Positions 15,413 to 23,815 of a DNA stretch of 64,000 nucleotides are shown in pieces. The stretch is taken from the NCBI GenBank assembly GCA_913057905.1, contig CAJXPB010000004.1, positions 248,001 through 312,000 on the forward strand, read 5' to 3'. The stretch comes from an uncultured Pseudomonadota bacterium (GTDB taxonomy: Bacteria > Myxococcota_A > Bradymonadia > Bradymonadales > Bradymonadaceae). The position numbers were made by a program, and so were the translations under genes. Position 1 is the stretch's first letter. The number at the start of each line of letters is the position of its first letter. The notes below the pieces were generated by a model. That model did no database searches and was not told the origin of the DNA. It was given only the letters and a program-made list of their open reading frames with translations.

Positions 15413-16147
15413 ACCGAACGGCGACCGTTGCATCCTGCTCCGTTTCGGGTCCTCGACTCCCCACGAGGCATGACTGCGGCACCTGAAAGTCCCGAAGCGG
15501 TCGGTATGTCTGGTAGTGGTGGCAGACCTCGCAGTCACCCCCGTTCGTCGGAATGGCTTTTAGGGTGTCATATACCCAAAGGGCATCGTTGAGGTTGTCC
15601 GGCCTGTCAAGCGAGTGCGTGGTCTGGGGCCGGAGGTTGCAAGAAAGGCCTCGACGGCCACCGTGCCGCCATCTCCGTCAGGCAGGTTGTCCAAGTCGAC
15701 CGACCGACCTCTTAGACCGATACCCGCGGGTCACATTTGACCTCGGGGTTTCGCTGCGGAGTCGTATACATAATCGTGCCGGGTTCTTTGTAGCCGGGGC
15801 ATCTGCGCCCATATCGTCGACGTTCTCGATCGGGCACCCGGACCGTGAATTCATCCCGCTCGACGTGCCGGGCGTACGGCACGAGCACGCGGAATTGGGG
15901 CCACTTGTGCCGGGCGACCCTAGGCGTCGACTAAAACGAACTTTTCGGCCGCAGGGCCATCCAGCCGAAACAGACCTAAGACAACTCCGCTCGACTCGAC
16001 GTCTACACCTATTGGAGTGAAATTGCGGCGTGCCAACCCCCGCCCGGAGAGGCAATTCCTTGCATGATTCTCCCCGATTCGAGAGACTCCAAATCCAACT
16101 GGAGCATTTCATGGCGTAGGTAAGACCCTATTTGGAATAAATAATTA
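15413..16147. other. Relic region between lipoprotein and type IIG gene
   Basis: No intact gene is present in these 735 bases. The main content is the antisense primase relic listed next. The minus-strand stretch 15413-15590 is open in one frame and encodes a CEVCHHYQ (CxxCH) block, but lacks a start and merges into the relic, so it is probably another decayed piece. Confidence 0.6.
15600..16110 (-). pseudogene. Antisense relic of the element's primase gene
   Basis: Read on the minus strand, this stretch matches the primase gene at 3961 at both DNA and protein level across shifted frames. FRVLVPYAR matches FRVLLPYTR. A stretch ending in IMYTTPQRNPEV matches LMYTPRQRNPKA, and LDNLPDGDGGTVAVEAF matches ALPDGDGGTVAVETL. 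Several stops and frameshifts interrupt it and no start is left. The order of matching blocks is the same as in the intact gene, so it is a decayed, oppositely oriented homologue, probably left by an earlier related element. Edges are approximate. Confidence 0.85.
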
Positions 16148-19100
16148 ATGGCAACGATGTACAAGAATCTGTCCCTTTTCTCCGATCATTTTCTTTCCGA
16201 GCGTCTGCCATCGACTGACGCCTGGGACGTCGACGTATCTGAAGCTCTTGCGAAGCTGACGGAGATTTATCGCAGGGAAGAAAAGGGTCTTCAAAAAGCG
16301 AACGAATCACAGACGGAAGACACCTTCATAAAGCCGGTGTTGACAGAGGTTCTTGGCTGGAACTTTGATTCGCAGTGGGAAACTAAGCACCAGGGACGCA
16401 GGCAGGTTCCGGATTTCGCGCTGTTCGAGTCCGAGAGCACGATGCGGAAGGCCAGGACGCTACGTGACGACGAAACCGCTTTCGAGGCTCGCGTCGATGC
16501 GGTGGCGGAGGCCAAGTACTGGGGGCGAAATTTGGACGGTACCGGTGGCGACCCTGCACGCGAAAAATTCACAAATCGCAACCCCAGTTTTCAGATCACC
16601 TCGTACATGCAGACTACGCACCGCGACTGGGGGATTCTAACGAACGGGAAAATTTGGCGTCTCTACTACGCCCACGCGAGAAGCAAGGTCGAAACCTACT
16701 ACGAGGTCGATCTCCATCGAATTCTCGAACTTGAAGATCCCGATGAAGTTCGGCGACAGTTCAAGTGGTTCTATTTGTTTTTCCGAGCAGCCGCCCATCG
16801 TACCGACGGGGCCGGCCGAAAGTCATTTCTCGACTCCGTATACCAAGAATCCGAAGCATACGCCGCAGATCTGGAGGACCGGCTTAAGGATCTGGTTTTT
16901 GAGGAGATTTTCCCGACTCTTGCCGAGGGGTTCTTGGAGAACGCACGCCACGAAGGTGACGCTTCTCAGGAAGACCTAGATGAGATTTATCGAGGGACTC
17001 TACGGCTGTTGTACCGACTGCTGTTCTTACTACACGCCGAGTCTCGTGGACTCTTGCCCGTCGACGAGGAAGGCTACCGAAAATACAGCCTCCAACAGAT
17101 CAAACTGGAGGTTGCTGAAGACATGGACGGGCGAAGTCCTTTGAGTTCTGTATCTACCGACCATTGGAACGACCTCACTTCCCTCTTTGCTATTCTCGAT
17201 CAAGGTGATGCAGACCTGAATGTGCCTCGATACAACGGTGGTCTCTTCTCCTCGGAAAACCCTGCCAATCACTTCTTCGACGACCACGAAATTGCTGATA
17301 GCTATTTGGTCCCTGCGATCGACAAGCTTGCGCGTACCGACGATGACCGTACCGATGGACGGGTTTTCGTCGACTACAAGGCATTGGATGTCGAGCAACT
17401 CGGCTCGATTTACGAGGGGCTCCTCGAGTTTCGCCTTCAGTTCGACGAGTCGGGAGACTTGGCGCTCTTGAATGACCGGGGGGAGCGCCACGATACTGGC
17501 TCGTTTTACACGCCACATTACGTCGTCGAATACATTGTGCAGCACACTCTGCAACCCGTTCTCGAGGAGCGCCGGCAGTCCTTTGCTGAGGCGATGGAGA
17601 AAGTTGAAAAGAGGCGCGATAGGAAGTCGACTCACCCCCATCAGTTTGAGGCGGCTCGGCGAGAGGCCGTGGAAGCTCTTCTGGGTATTAAGGTCTGCGA
17701 CCCTTCCATGGGGAGCGGGCACTTTCTCGTCGAGGCTGTGGACTGGCTAACGCGACACTTCATCGAAATACTTGACGAATATCCGAATAATCCGGTTTTG
17801 GATCTCATCGACGACATTCGTGGCGAGGTCTTGGAGTCGCTGGAAGGCCAGGGGGTTGAAGTCGATGAGTCGGTTCTCAAGGATATCAATCTACTAAAGC
17901 GCCTCGTGATGAAGCGTTGTATATTCGGCGTGGACCTCAATCCGATGGCCGTAGAATTGGCGAAAGTCAGTCTGTGGTTGGATTCGTTCACCATCGGGGC
18001 TCCGTTGAGCTTTTTGGATCACCATCTCCGGGTGGGGAACAGTCTCGTAGGTGCGTGGGCCGACGAAGTGACCGATCAAATGCGACAGGACCTGTTCGGA
18101 AGTGCGTTTACCGGAATGCTGAAGGCGACCAAATTGCTCGCAGATGTCGCAACCAATTCGGACGCGACCATCGACGCGGTGGAACGTAGCACCGGGAAAT
18201 TCCGTGAATATCAAAAGGCAATGAGGCCATACAAAGTGCTGCTGGATTGTGCCCTGGGAGAGCACTTCGGCCTTCCGGAAGCGACGGCGCTATTGATGGA
18301 GCAGGGTCCGAAGCTGCGGAACGTTATCAATGCTCGTGAAAATGGTAGCGACGCGCCGGAAGGGCTGGACGACAGGGAGACCGAGGTTCTCGATCGAGTC
18401 GAATCCCAGCGGGAATCAGTGCGCAATTTCCACTGGGAACTGGAGTTTCCGGAGGTCTTCTTCGACTTTGACGAGGCCAGATTCAAGCACGATCCCGGGT
18501 TCGACGCTGTTATCGGGAATCCGCCCTATGTTCGCATGGAGCAGTTCAAGGCCTTGAAGGGCTTCCTACGAGACGACTACGCCGTTCACGCGGACCGGAT
18601 GGATCTGTACGGCTACTTTATCGAACGGGGGTTAGACCTTCTCAATGACGATGGGGAGATGGGTCTTATCGTCTCGAATAAGTGGCTTCGGGCAAACTAC
18701 GGGGAACCAGTTCGCGAGCTAATTCCGCGCCAGGCGAGCGTACGTCGGCTCATCGACTTCAGGGATCTCCCCGTGTTCCCCGATGCGAGCACCTATCCGC
18801 TTATCTTCATAATCTCGAAGGGGGTCGACGAAGACGTCACCGGCCGCGCGGCGGTCATGGAAGATTTGGATTTCGAGGATCTCGGCGAAACCGTCGACGA
18901 ACGCGCGGCTGAGTTTACGCAAGAGCAACTCCGTAACGCGGGCTGGGCACTTCTAGGAAATCCGGGGTTAGGGCTACTCAATCGACTCCAGCAAGAGCAT
19001 CCCTCGCTCACTGAATTCGTCGGGTCACCCCCTTGCCGCGGCATTGTGTCCGGAAGAAACGAGGCATTCGTCATCGACTCGGATACCAGAGAGGAGCTAA

Positions 19101-20422
19101 TCGAGAGCGACCCGAAGAGTGAGGAGATTATCTACCCTCTTCGGACCGGAAAGGACGTCCGACGATACTGGTTGCGGGAACGGAACACCTACCTGATTTA
19201 TACCCATCACGGCGTGGACATTAGTCAATATCCAGCCGTCGAAGCTCATCTGGCAAATTATCGGGAGTCTTTGGAGGAACGTGCCACCGACCAGAAGTGG
19301 TACGAGCTTCAGCAGCCTCAAGAGGCATATCGAGAGTTGATGGAGCAGCCAAAGATCCTGCAGCCGGATTTCGCGGAGAAGGTTCGATTTTGTATAGACT
19401 ACAGCGGTTGCTATATACGCAGCAAAGCGTACCTTTTGCCGACTCAGGACCAGTACCTTCTAGGGTTATTGAACTCTCAGCTGGCAGATTTCTTCCTTCG
19501 CTCGATTACTATCGCGTATCGGGGCGGGTTCATGAATATGAAAGCCCAGTACGTGGAGACCTTTCCAGTTCTGGACCCGTGCGACAATACGCCAGAAGAG
19601 ACGCGCGCACACCATGTGAGGAAATGGCGACGACTCTATCAGGAAGCGGTAGAAGAACATGTTAATGAGCATGGAGAATTGCCAGAACGATCTGCTTCAG
19701 AGTTGCTTGCATCCGCTGGAGAGCATCTCTCTGCATCACCGCGACGTGCCGATGTGATTCGCGACGTCCTCGCCGGACTTGCTCGGGAGATGACGGACCT
19801 CCACGACAGAAAACGACAGCTCAATTTGGACCCCGTTTCGTATGTGGGAGAGCGTACGGACGGACCGAAGCTCGCCGATGCTGGAACGTTCGACCCAGCG
19901 GCGGATTCGGGGCTGCTCAATCAAACGACCGAAAACTACGACAAGTTGAAGATCGAATCCGTTCAGGTCGAACGATCCGACGACACTGTCGAAGTCTTCG
20001 CGACCGCTCGGTACAAGCCCGAGAATCCTGACGATTTTGATACCGATAGCAACGGCTACACCGAGTCAGGCCCTTTTCCTGCGTTTCGACTCACAGGGCT
20101 CGATGACGATACGGCGGCGCTCATCGAAGCGTTCGTCCCGGTCGCGACAAATCGTCGTGATGGTCTCGGCGGCTACAAAGAAGAGGCCACGAAAAATATA
20201 TCTCCGCGGACTCGCCTTGAGAACATCCGAGTGCCCGACACCTCACGCGTTGTCGACAATCTGCGACGATTCACAGAGAATCGAGCCGAAGCGCGTGAGC
20301 TACGACGTCGGATCGAGTTCACAGACTATATCATCGACCGAATTGTCTATCGCCTCTACGACTTGACGGAAGAAGAAATTCGAATTGTCGAGGGGGAAGG
20401 GCCGGGTAGCAGTCTCTCATAG
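16148..20422 (+). CDS. Type IIG restriction-methyltransferase (Eco57I-like)
   Basis: A 1424-residue single-chain restriction-modification enzyme. The N-terminal nuclease domain shows a PD-(D/E)XK signature: Asp89 in QVPDFALF and Glu121/Lys123 in AEAKYW. The helical region (about 240-430) precedes an N6-adenine methyltransferase with motif I DPSMGSGHF (from residue 518) and motif IV NPPY (791-794). The remaining part contains the target recognition domain (about 930-1130) and a helical tail. Such enzymes methylate one sequence and cut unmodified DNA nearby. ATG 16148 has no clear ribosome binding site; ATG 16157 is an alternative. It stands alone, without separate R, M or S genes. Confidence 0.9.
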   Translation: MATMYKNLSLFSDHFLSERLPSTDAWDVDVSEALAKLTEIYRREEKGLQKANESQTEDTFIKPVLTEVLGWNFDSQWETKHQGRRQVPDFALFESESTMRKARTLRDDETAFEARVDAVAEAKYWGRNLDGTGGDPAREKFTNRNPSFQITSYMQTTHRDWGILTNGKIWRLYYAHARSKVETYYEVDLHRILELEDPDEVRRQFKWFYLFFRAAAHRTDGAGRKSFLDSVYQESEAYAADLEDRLKDLVFEEIFPTLAEGFLENARHEGDASQEDLDEIYRGTLRLLYRLLFLLHAESRGLLPVDEEGYRKYSLQQIKLEVAEDMDGRSPLSSVSTDHWNDLTSLFAILDQGDADLNVPRYNGGLFSSENPANHFFDDHEIADSYLVPAIDKLARTDDDRTDGRVFVDYKALDVEQLGSIYEGLLEFRLQFDESGDLALLNDRGERHDTGSFYTPHYVVEYIVQHTLQPVLEERRQSFAEAMEKVEKRRDRKSTHPHQFEAARREAVEALLGIKVCDPSMGSGHFLVEAVDWLTRHFIEILDEYPNNPVLDLIDDIRGEVLESLEGQGVEVDESVLKDINLLKRLVMKRCIFGVDLNPMAVELAKVSLWLDSFTIGAPLSFLDHHLRVGNSLVGAWADEVTDQMRQDLFGSAFTGMLKATKLLADVATNSDATIDAVERSTGKFREYQKAMRPYKVLLDCALGEHFGLPEATALLMEQGPKLRNVINARENGSDAPEGLDDRETEVLDRVESQRESVRNFHWELEFPEVFFDFDEARFKHDPGFDAVIGNPPYVRMEQFKALKGFLRDDYAVHADRMDLYGYFIERGLDLLNDDGEMGLIVSNKWLRANYGEPVRELIPRQASVRRLIDFRDLPVFPDASTYPLIFIISKGVDEDVTGRAAVMEDLDFEDLGETVDERAAEFTQEQLRNAGWALLGNPGLGLLNRLQQEHPSLTEFVGSPPCRGIVSGRNEAFVIDSDTREELIESDPKSEEIIYPLRTGKDVRRYWLRERNTYLIYTHHGVDISQYPAVEAHLANYRESLEERATDQKWYELQQPQEAYRELMEQPKILQPDFAEKVRFCIDYSGCYIRSKAYLLPTQDQYLLGLLNSQLADFFLRSITIAYRGGFMNMKAQYVETFPVLDPCDNTPEETRAHHVRKWRRLYQEAVEEHVNEHGELPERSASELLASAGEHLSASPRRADVIRDVLAGLAREMTDLHDRKRQLNLDPVSYVGERTDGPKLADAGTFDPAADSGLLNQTTENYDKLKIESVQVERSDDTVEVFATARYKPENPDDFDTDSNGYTESGPFPAFRLTGLDDDTAALIEAFVPVATNRRDGLGGYKEEATKNISPRTRLENIRVPDTSRVVDNLRRFTENRAEARELRRRIEFTDYIIDRIVYRLYDLTEEEIRIVEGEGPGSSLS

Positions 20423-20763
20423 TGGGAAGAGATAGTGGTGCAGTCAGGAGAACACTCGTACCTCGCCGATATGTTGGTCCATTTTCGAGTTCTTCGTCGT
20501 CGCAATGGCGGCCTGACCTTTGGCAACTCTCCTATTGAAGGGGGGGTTCCGCAAATTGGTCGCGGCTCAGCGATATTCAAAGGCGTCGGTGCCGCATTCC
20601 GAGTATCCAATCAGCGCCAGGATGACGCCCCTAGCCTCCACGAAGGCTAGGTTCGTCACTATCGGCCCAGACAGGGCGAACAGGCCGAAGTGAATCCGAA
20701 GCCGCTGGCGGGGGGTGCCATCCGTGGATCAGAGGTTCTCACACCGACGTTGCATGCCTCAAT
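20423..20763. other. Gap with hairpin and relic
   Basis: This gap lies between the convergent type IIG gene and the gene at 20764. CCTAGCC (20630-20636) and GGCTAGG (20645-20651) form a seven-base-pair stem with an eight-base loop, which may end transcription although no T-tract follows. A fragment of the zinc-ribbon gene is listed separately. No intact gene is credible. Confidence 0.5.
20582..20627 (-). pseudogene. Relic of the zinc-ribbon gene start
   Basis: On the minus strand these about 45 bases match the start of the zinc-ribbon gene at 9899 at roughly three-quarters of positions. They encode LALIGYSECGTDA against the intact MAMIECSECGNDV. The ATG has become CTG, the first zinc-ligand Cys is replaced by Tyr, and a stop follows within 20 bases. 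It is too short for a functional gene and marks a former copy of this cargo gene at the right end. Confidence 0.6.
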
Positions 20764-21366
20764 TTATAGCGCGGCTGCTTGAGAGAGCGACCAACAGAAG
20801 GACAGTAGGCCAGTATGGTTCGCGAGCTTGGCGACTGCTTGGTTGTAGGCTTTGCCGAGATCCTCTTCGCTACCGTCCCCTTCAGCGTATGCCTGTCGGG
20901 CCTCTTCGAGCTTTGTTAAGCGGTCGAGGATATCTTGTTTGGCGTCTTCGTCGCCTACAGCTTGGTCTACCTTCTGCCGGCAGTCTGCAATGACGTCCCC
21001 GAAGTTGCTGTCAGCAATGTTTACCGACTGATCGACGGCGCCAGCTTGGTTGACCCGCGCATTTGGTCCGTGGAAATGATAGCTATCACCGAGATCGCCC
21101 TCAGAGTCGGGCTTTCGATCCCCTTTTCTCACGTCAAGCTTGATGTGGGACACAGCACTCCCTCCTCCGCTGGGTCCCTTCAAGTAGTGAGCCTCGAGCA
21201 CTTCGTAGAGTTCGACTTTGCCATTATCCAACGGCCGCTCTACCTGGTCTCCTGCATCTACCTGGATGCTGATATCATTAATTAGAATTTTGTTCTCTTG
21301 AACGGACGCCTCGATGTCATCTACTCGATTTCCGTCCTGCTTGATTAGGTTGATTCTGTCGCTCAT
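20764..21366 (-). CDS. Hypothetical protein with PNARVNQAGAVDQS motif
   Basis: A 200-residue acidic protein, ATG 21366 chosen for the GAGAGG upstream. The N-terminal region is beta-rich (SDRINLIKQDGNRVDDIEAS, and INDISIQVDAGDQVERPLDN). Residues about 97-115 contain YHFHGPNARVNQAGAVDQS, a pattern seen in proteins found with prophage and defence genes. The C-terminal 80 residues are a helical bundle ending in a hydrophobic stretch (LANHTGLLSFCWSLS). It follows the small gene at 21450 by 84 bases and both products start MSD. I cannot assign a function. Confidence 0.72.
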   Translation of the reverse strand: MSDRINLIKQDGNRVDDIEASVQENKILINDISIQVDAGDQVERPLDNGKVELYEVLEAHYLKGPSGGGSAVSHIKLDVRKGDRKPDSEGDLGDSYHFHGPNARVNQAGAVDQSVNIADSNFGDVIADCRQKVDQAVGDEDAKQDILDRLTKLEEARQAYAEGDGSEEDLGKAYNQAVAKLANHTGLLSFCWSLSQAAAL

Positions 21367-21449
21367 CAGGCCTCTCACGGCGATCTCCTCTATTTCCAAG
21401 GGGCGCATGAACTCGACAGTGAATCGGCACCAACCTCGTGCTCATGGGG

Positions 21450-21659
21450 TCAGTTTCGGAGTTTCTCGGCCCATTTTCTAAGCTCGATGACGTCAGTCAG
21501 CGCGTCTGCCGAAATCTCCATATCTCCGAGAGTGGAACCGCTAATATCCTCCTTCACGGTCTCCTCAAGCTTATCCGCCAATCTGTCGAATTCGTCTGCG
21601 ATTTCAGGATCAGTCGCATTTTTTCTGAATTCCTCAACCGTTTCTTGTAGATCAGACAC
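21450..21659 (-). CDS. Small acidic helical protein
   Basis: A 69-residue protein starting with GTG, placed seven to eight bases after a near-perfect GAAGGAGGT, which fixes the start. It is all-helical and strongly acidic (MSDLQETVEEFRKN; EFDRLADKLEETVKEDI), with no Cys and no membrane segment. It heads a two-gene minus-strand unit with the gene at 20764, right beside attR. A small acidic first gene followed by a larger partner resembles an antitoxin or anti-defence arrangement, but this is speculation. Confidence 0.75.
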   Translation of the reverse strand: MSDLQETVEEFRKNATDPEIADEFDRLADKLEETVKEDISGSTLGDMEISADALTDVIELRKWAEKLRN

Positions 21660-21716
21660 CGTTACCTCCTTCGGTCACCCAAGCGATTCTCAATGGCCGC
21701 GAATTTGAATGAAACA

Positions 21717-21737
21717 GTCACTCTATGGTCACTGTTC
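21717..21737 (+). repeat. End-repeat, right copy (possible arm or operator site)
   Basis: Second copy of the 21-base block at 698-718 (one mismatch), in the same orientation, 46 bases inside attR and upstream of the minus-strand two-gene unit. Its presence near both ends supports a role in recombination or shared regulation. Confidence 0.6.
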
Positions 21738-21782
21738 GTTTGAATTGGTTTTCCCCGGATACGCTAAGTCGTTGAAATCGTT

Positions 21783-21830
21783 AGTCGGGACGCTCGGATT
21801 TGAACCGAGGACCTCTTGCACCCCATGCAA
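21783..21830 (-). repeat. attR: 48-bp direct repeat within tRNA-Pro
   Basis: These bases are identical to 545-592 and include the 3' part of the intact tRNA-Pro gene. The identity ends right after the anticodon arm, so the crossover lies within the 3' half of the tRNA gene. Confidence 0.93.
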
Positions 21831-21858
21831 GCGCGCTACCATGCTGCGCCACGTCCCG
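21785..21858 (-). tRNA. tRNA-Pro(GGG)
   Basis: A complete 74-base cloverleaf reads from 21858 down. The acceptor stem is CGGGACG/CGTCCCG with discriminator A, the anticodon stem is CTTGC/GCAAG with loop ATGGGGT (anticodon GGG), and the T arm is CTCGGTTCAAATCCGAG. The CCA end is not encoded. It serves as the attachment site of the element, whose right end restores the 3' part. Confidence 0.96.
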
Positions 21859-21890
21859 TAGGTCGGTCACGCCTCTCGGCGCGGACGGAG

Positions 21891-21919
21891 TTTCTAAACA
21901 AACAGGTCAGGGATGTCAA
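21891..21919 (-). promoter_or_regulatory. Predicted promoter for tRNA-Pro
   Basis: On the minus strand TTGACA (21919-21914) and TAGAAA (21896-21891) are spaced 17 bases apart, with the tRNA starting 32 bases downstream. It lies on the chromosomal side, so tRNA expression is unaffected by the insertion. Confidence 0.65.
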
Positions 21920-22049
21920 CGGTCGGCAGATTCCCATCGCAACGATCGTTGCAGTGTTGAATTTTCGGGCGTCGGGGGCGAAGATAACGCGCCGACAAAA
22001 GCGGGCCGTAGATTTCGATCATGGACTGTAACCAAGGACGGATGGATCC

Positions 22050-22826
22050 ATGCCCAAGACCGTGGCAATCGCCAATCAGAAGGGAGGCGTCGGGAAGACG
22101 ACGACCGCCATCAATCTGGCAGCGTGTCTGGCCGACGAGGGGTGCGACGTCCTGTTGATCGACATGGACCCGCAGGGAAACAGCACCAGCGGCGTCGGTG
22201 TCGACCGCGATGCGGTCGAGCTGTCGATCTACGAGGCGCTGATCAAGCAGGCTCCCATCGAAGATATCGTGGTCTCCAGCGAGGTCGACGGACTCGATGT
22301 AGTTCCGAGCACCAGGGATTTAGCCGGCGTCGAGATCGAGCTGGTCGAGCACAACCGCCGCGAGTTTCGGCTCAAGGACAGTCTGGCCGGGCTTGAGACG
22401 GACTACGACTTTGTGATCGTCGATTGTCCGCCGAGTCTCGGGTTGCTGACGATCAATGGGCTGGTTGCCGCCGACACGGTGCTCGTCCCCATTCAGACCG
22501 AGTACTACGCGCTTGAGGGCGTGGGGCTGTTGAGTCAGACCGTCGAACTGATCCAGGAGTATCTGAATCCGGCGCTGACCTACGAGGGCATCCTGCTGAC
22601 GATGTACGATGCTCGGACGAACCTCAGCGAGCAGGTCGCCGACGAGGCCGAGGATTACTTCGGGGACCTGGTCTTCGAGACGCTGATCCCACGGAATGTG
22701 CGGCTGTCAGAAGCCCCGTCATACGGCGAGCCGATCACCGAGTATGCGAGCTCCTCGCGCGGCGCTACCTCGTACAAGAAGTTTGCGCGCGAGTTTTTGG
22801 AACGGAACCGACATCGCGTCGCGTAA
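22050..22826 (+). CDS. parA: Chromosome partitioning ATPase ParA (Soj-like)
   Basis: A 258-residue deviant Walker A ATPase. KGGVGKTT (residues 11-18) binds nucleotide, DMDPQGN (about 42-48) is the Walker A' region, and DFVIVDCPPSLG (about 117-128) is the Walker B region. The short length without an N-terminal helix-turn-helix is typical of chromosomal ParA/Soj. It works with ParB, whose gene begins 65 bases downstream, to segregate the origin region. The presence of parAB is a sign of chromosomal backbone immediately beyond the island. No parS site was seen nearby. Confidence 0.95.
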   Translation: MPKTVAIANQKGGVGKTTTAINLAACLADEGCDVLLIDMDPQGNSTSGVGVDRDAVELSIYEALIKQAPIEDIVVSSEVDGLDVVPSTRDLAGVEIELVEHNRREFRLKDSLAGLETDYDFVIVDCPPSLGLLTINGLVAADTVLVPIQTEYYALEGVGLLSQTVELIQEYLNPALTYEGILLTMYDARTNLSEQVADEAEDYFGDLVFETLIPRNVRLSEAPSYGEPITEYASSSRGATSYKKFAREFLERNRHRVA

Positions 22827-22891
22827 CCGACGCTGCTTGCCCACTGCATCCTGTCCTTTGCATCCAACCTACCTGGCCCCGAGTCGAGACG

Positions 22892-23812
22892 ATGGCAGAC
22901 TCTTCTGACAAGACGCCTGAGACCGACAGCAAGAAGAAGTCCTCGCGAAAAAAGAAGAAGCGAGGACTGGGACGTGGTCTCAAGAATCTGATTCCGGACC
23001 GCGATGACAGCAATCCGCGGCGGCTCGTGCAGGCCGACATCGACGACGTCGTGCGACCGCCGGAGCAGCCGCGAAAGGATTTCGATGAAGCCGGACTCGA
23101 GGAACTCGCCGACAGCATCCGCGAGAACGGTCTGATCCAACCGCTGGTGGTGCGTCAGGCCGGGGACCGGTTCGAGCTGATCGCCGGGGAGCGGCGGCTG
23201 CGTGCCTCGAAGATCGCCGGGCTCCGGGAGTTGCCGGTCGTCGTCAAGGATGTGACCGATGCCGAGGCATATGCACTGGCTCTGGTCGAGAATATCCAGC
23301 GCGAGGATCTCAACCCCATCGAAGAGGCGAACGCGTACCGTCGCCTGATGAGCGAGTTCGACAACACGCAGGCCGAACTCGCCGAACAGCTCGGCAAGTC
23401 ACGATCGACGATCGCGAACGCGGTGCGTCTGCTGAACCTACCCGACACCGTCCAGACGATGGTCGCCGACGGGGAACTTTCGGCGGGTCATGCGCGGGTG
23501 TTGGTGCCGCTGGGAGCCAACAAGGCCCGGACGCTGGCCAAGAAGATAGCCCGGCGAGGGTTGTCGGTCCGCGAGGCCGAGAAGCTGGTAAAATCGGTAC
23601 AGGACGAAGAGGGCGGCGACGACGAAGAGACGACCTCCAGCGGCTCGCGGTATCGCGACGACGCCCAGGTCCGCCAGATCACCGACCGGCTCCAGCGCGC
23701 GCTGGGCACGAAGGTCAAATTGAAGGACAAACACGGGAAGGGCCGCGTGGAGATCCACTACGACGACTACGAAGTCCTCCAGTCGATCATCGAGCGGGTC
23801 GAAGACGCCTGA
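22892..23812 (+). CDS. parB: Chromosome partitioning protein ParB
   Basis: A 306-residue CTP-dependent DNA clamp protein. A basic N-terminus (KKKSSRKKKKRGLGRGLKNL) leads to the CTPase domain with IAGERRLRASKIAG (about 90-103) and VENIQREDLNPIEEA. The helix-turn-helix (about 150-172, TQAELAEQLGKSRSTIANAV) binds parS, and the C-terminus dimerises. It forms an operon with parA. The length and motifs are standard. Confidence 0.95.
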   Translation: MADSSDKTPETDSKKKSSRKKKKRGLGRGLKNLIPDRDDSNPRRLVQADIDDVVRPPEQPRKDFDEAGLEELADSIRENGLIQPLVVRQAGDRFELIAGERRLRASKIAGLRELPVVVKDVTDAEAYALALVENIQREDLNPIEEANAYRRLMSEFDNTQAELAEQLGKSRSTIANAVRLLNLPDTVQTMVADGELSAGHARVLVPLGANKARTLAKKIARRGLSVREAEKLVKSVQDEEGGDDEETTSSGSRYRDDAQVRQITDRLQRALGTKVKLKDKHGKGRVEIHYDDYEVLQSIIERVEDA

Positions 23813-23815
23813 CCG

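Larger units (their letters stand above)
545..21830. mobile_element. Integrative element in tRNA-Pro(GGG), satellite-like
   Basis: The element is bounded by the 48-bp direct repeats at 545-592 and 21783-21830 and carries a tyrosine integrase beside the left repeat. Core genes in order are integrase, unknown protein, AlpA-like protein, PriCT primase, P4-type SF3 helicase, candidate origin and terminase-small-subunit-like protein. Overlapping start and stop codons show the genes from the integrase and from the AlpA-like protein are organised as operons. No capsid, portal, tail, large terminase, relaxase or type IV secretion gene is visible. That gene content fits a P4- or PICI-like satellite or a replicative genomic island rather than a complete phage or conjugative element. 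The right half is accessory cargo and relics. Confidence 0.88.

Noticed and set aside
15413..15590. Possible cytochrome c fragment from a CxxCH motif (CEVCHHYQ) on the minus strand
   Set aside because: No start, no surrounding heme-protein features, and it runs into the primase relic; CxxCH occurs by chance often.
21859..22049. parS site near parAB
   Set aside because: I found no match to the TGTTTCACGTGAAACA palindrome in this stretch or the neighbouring genes.
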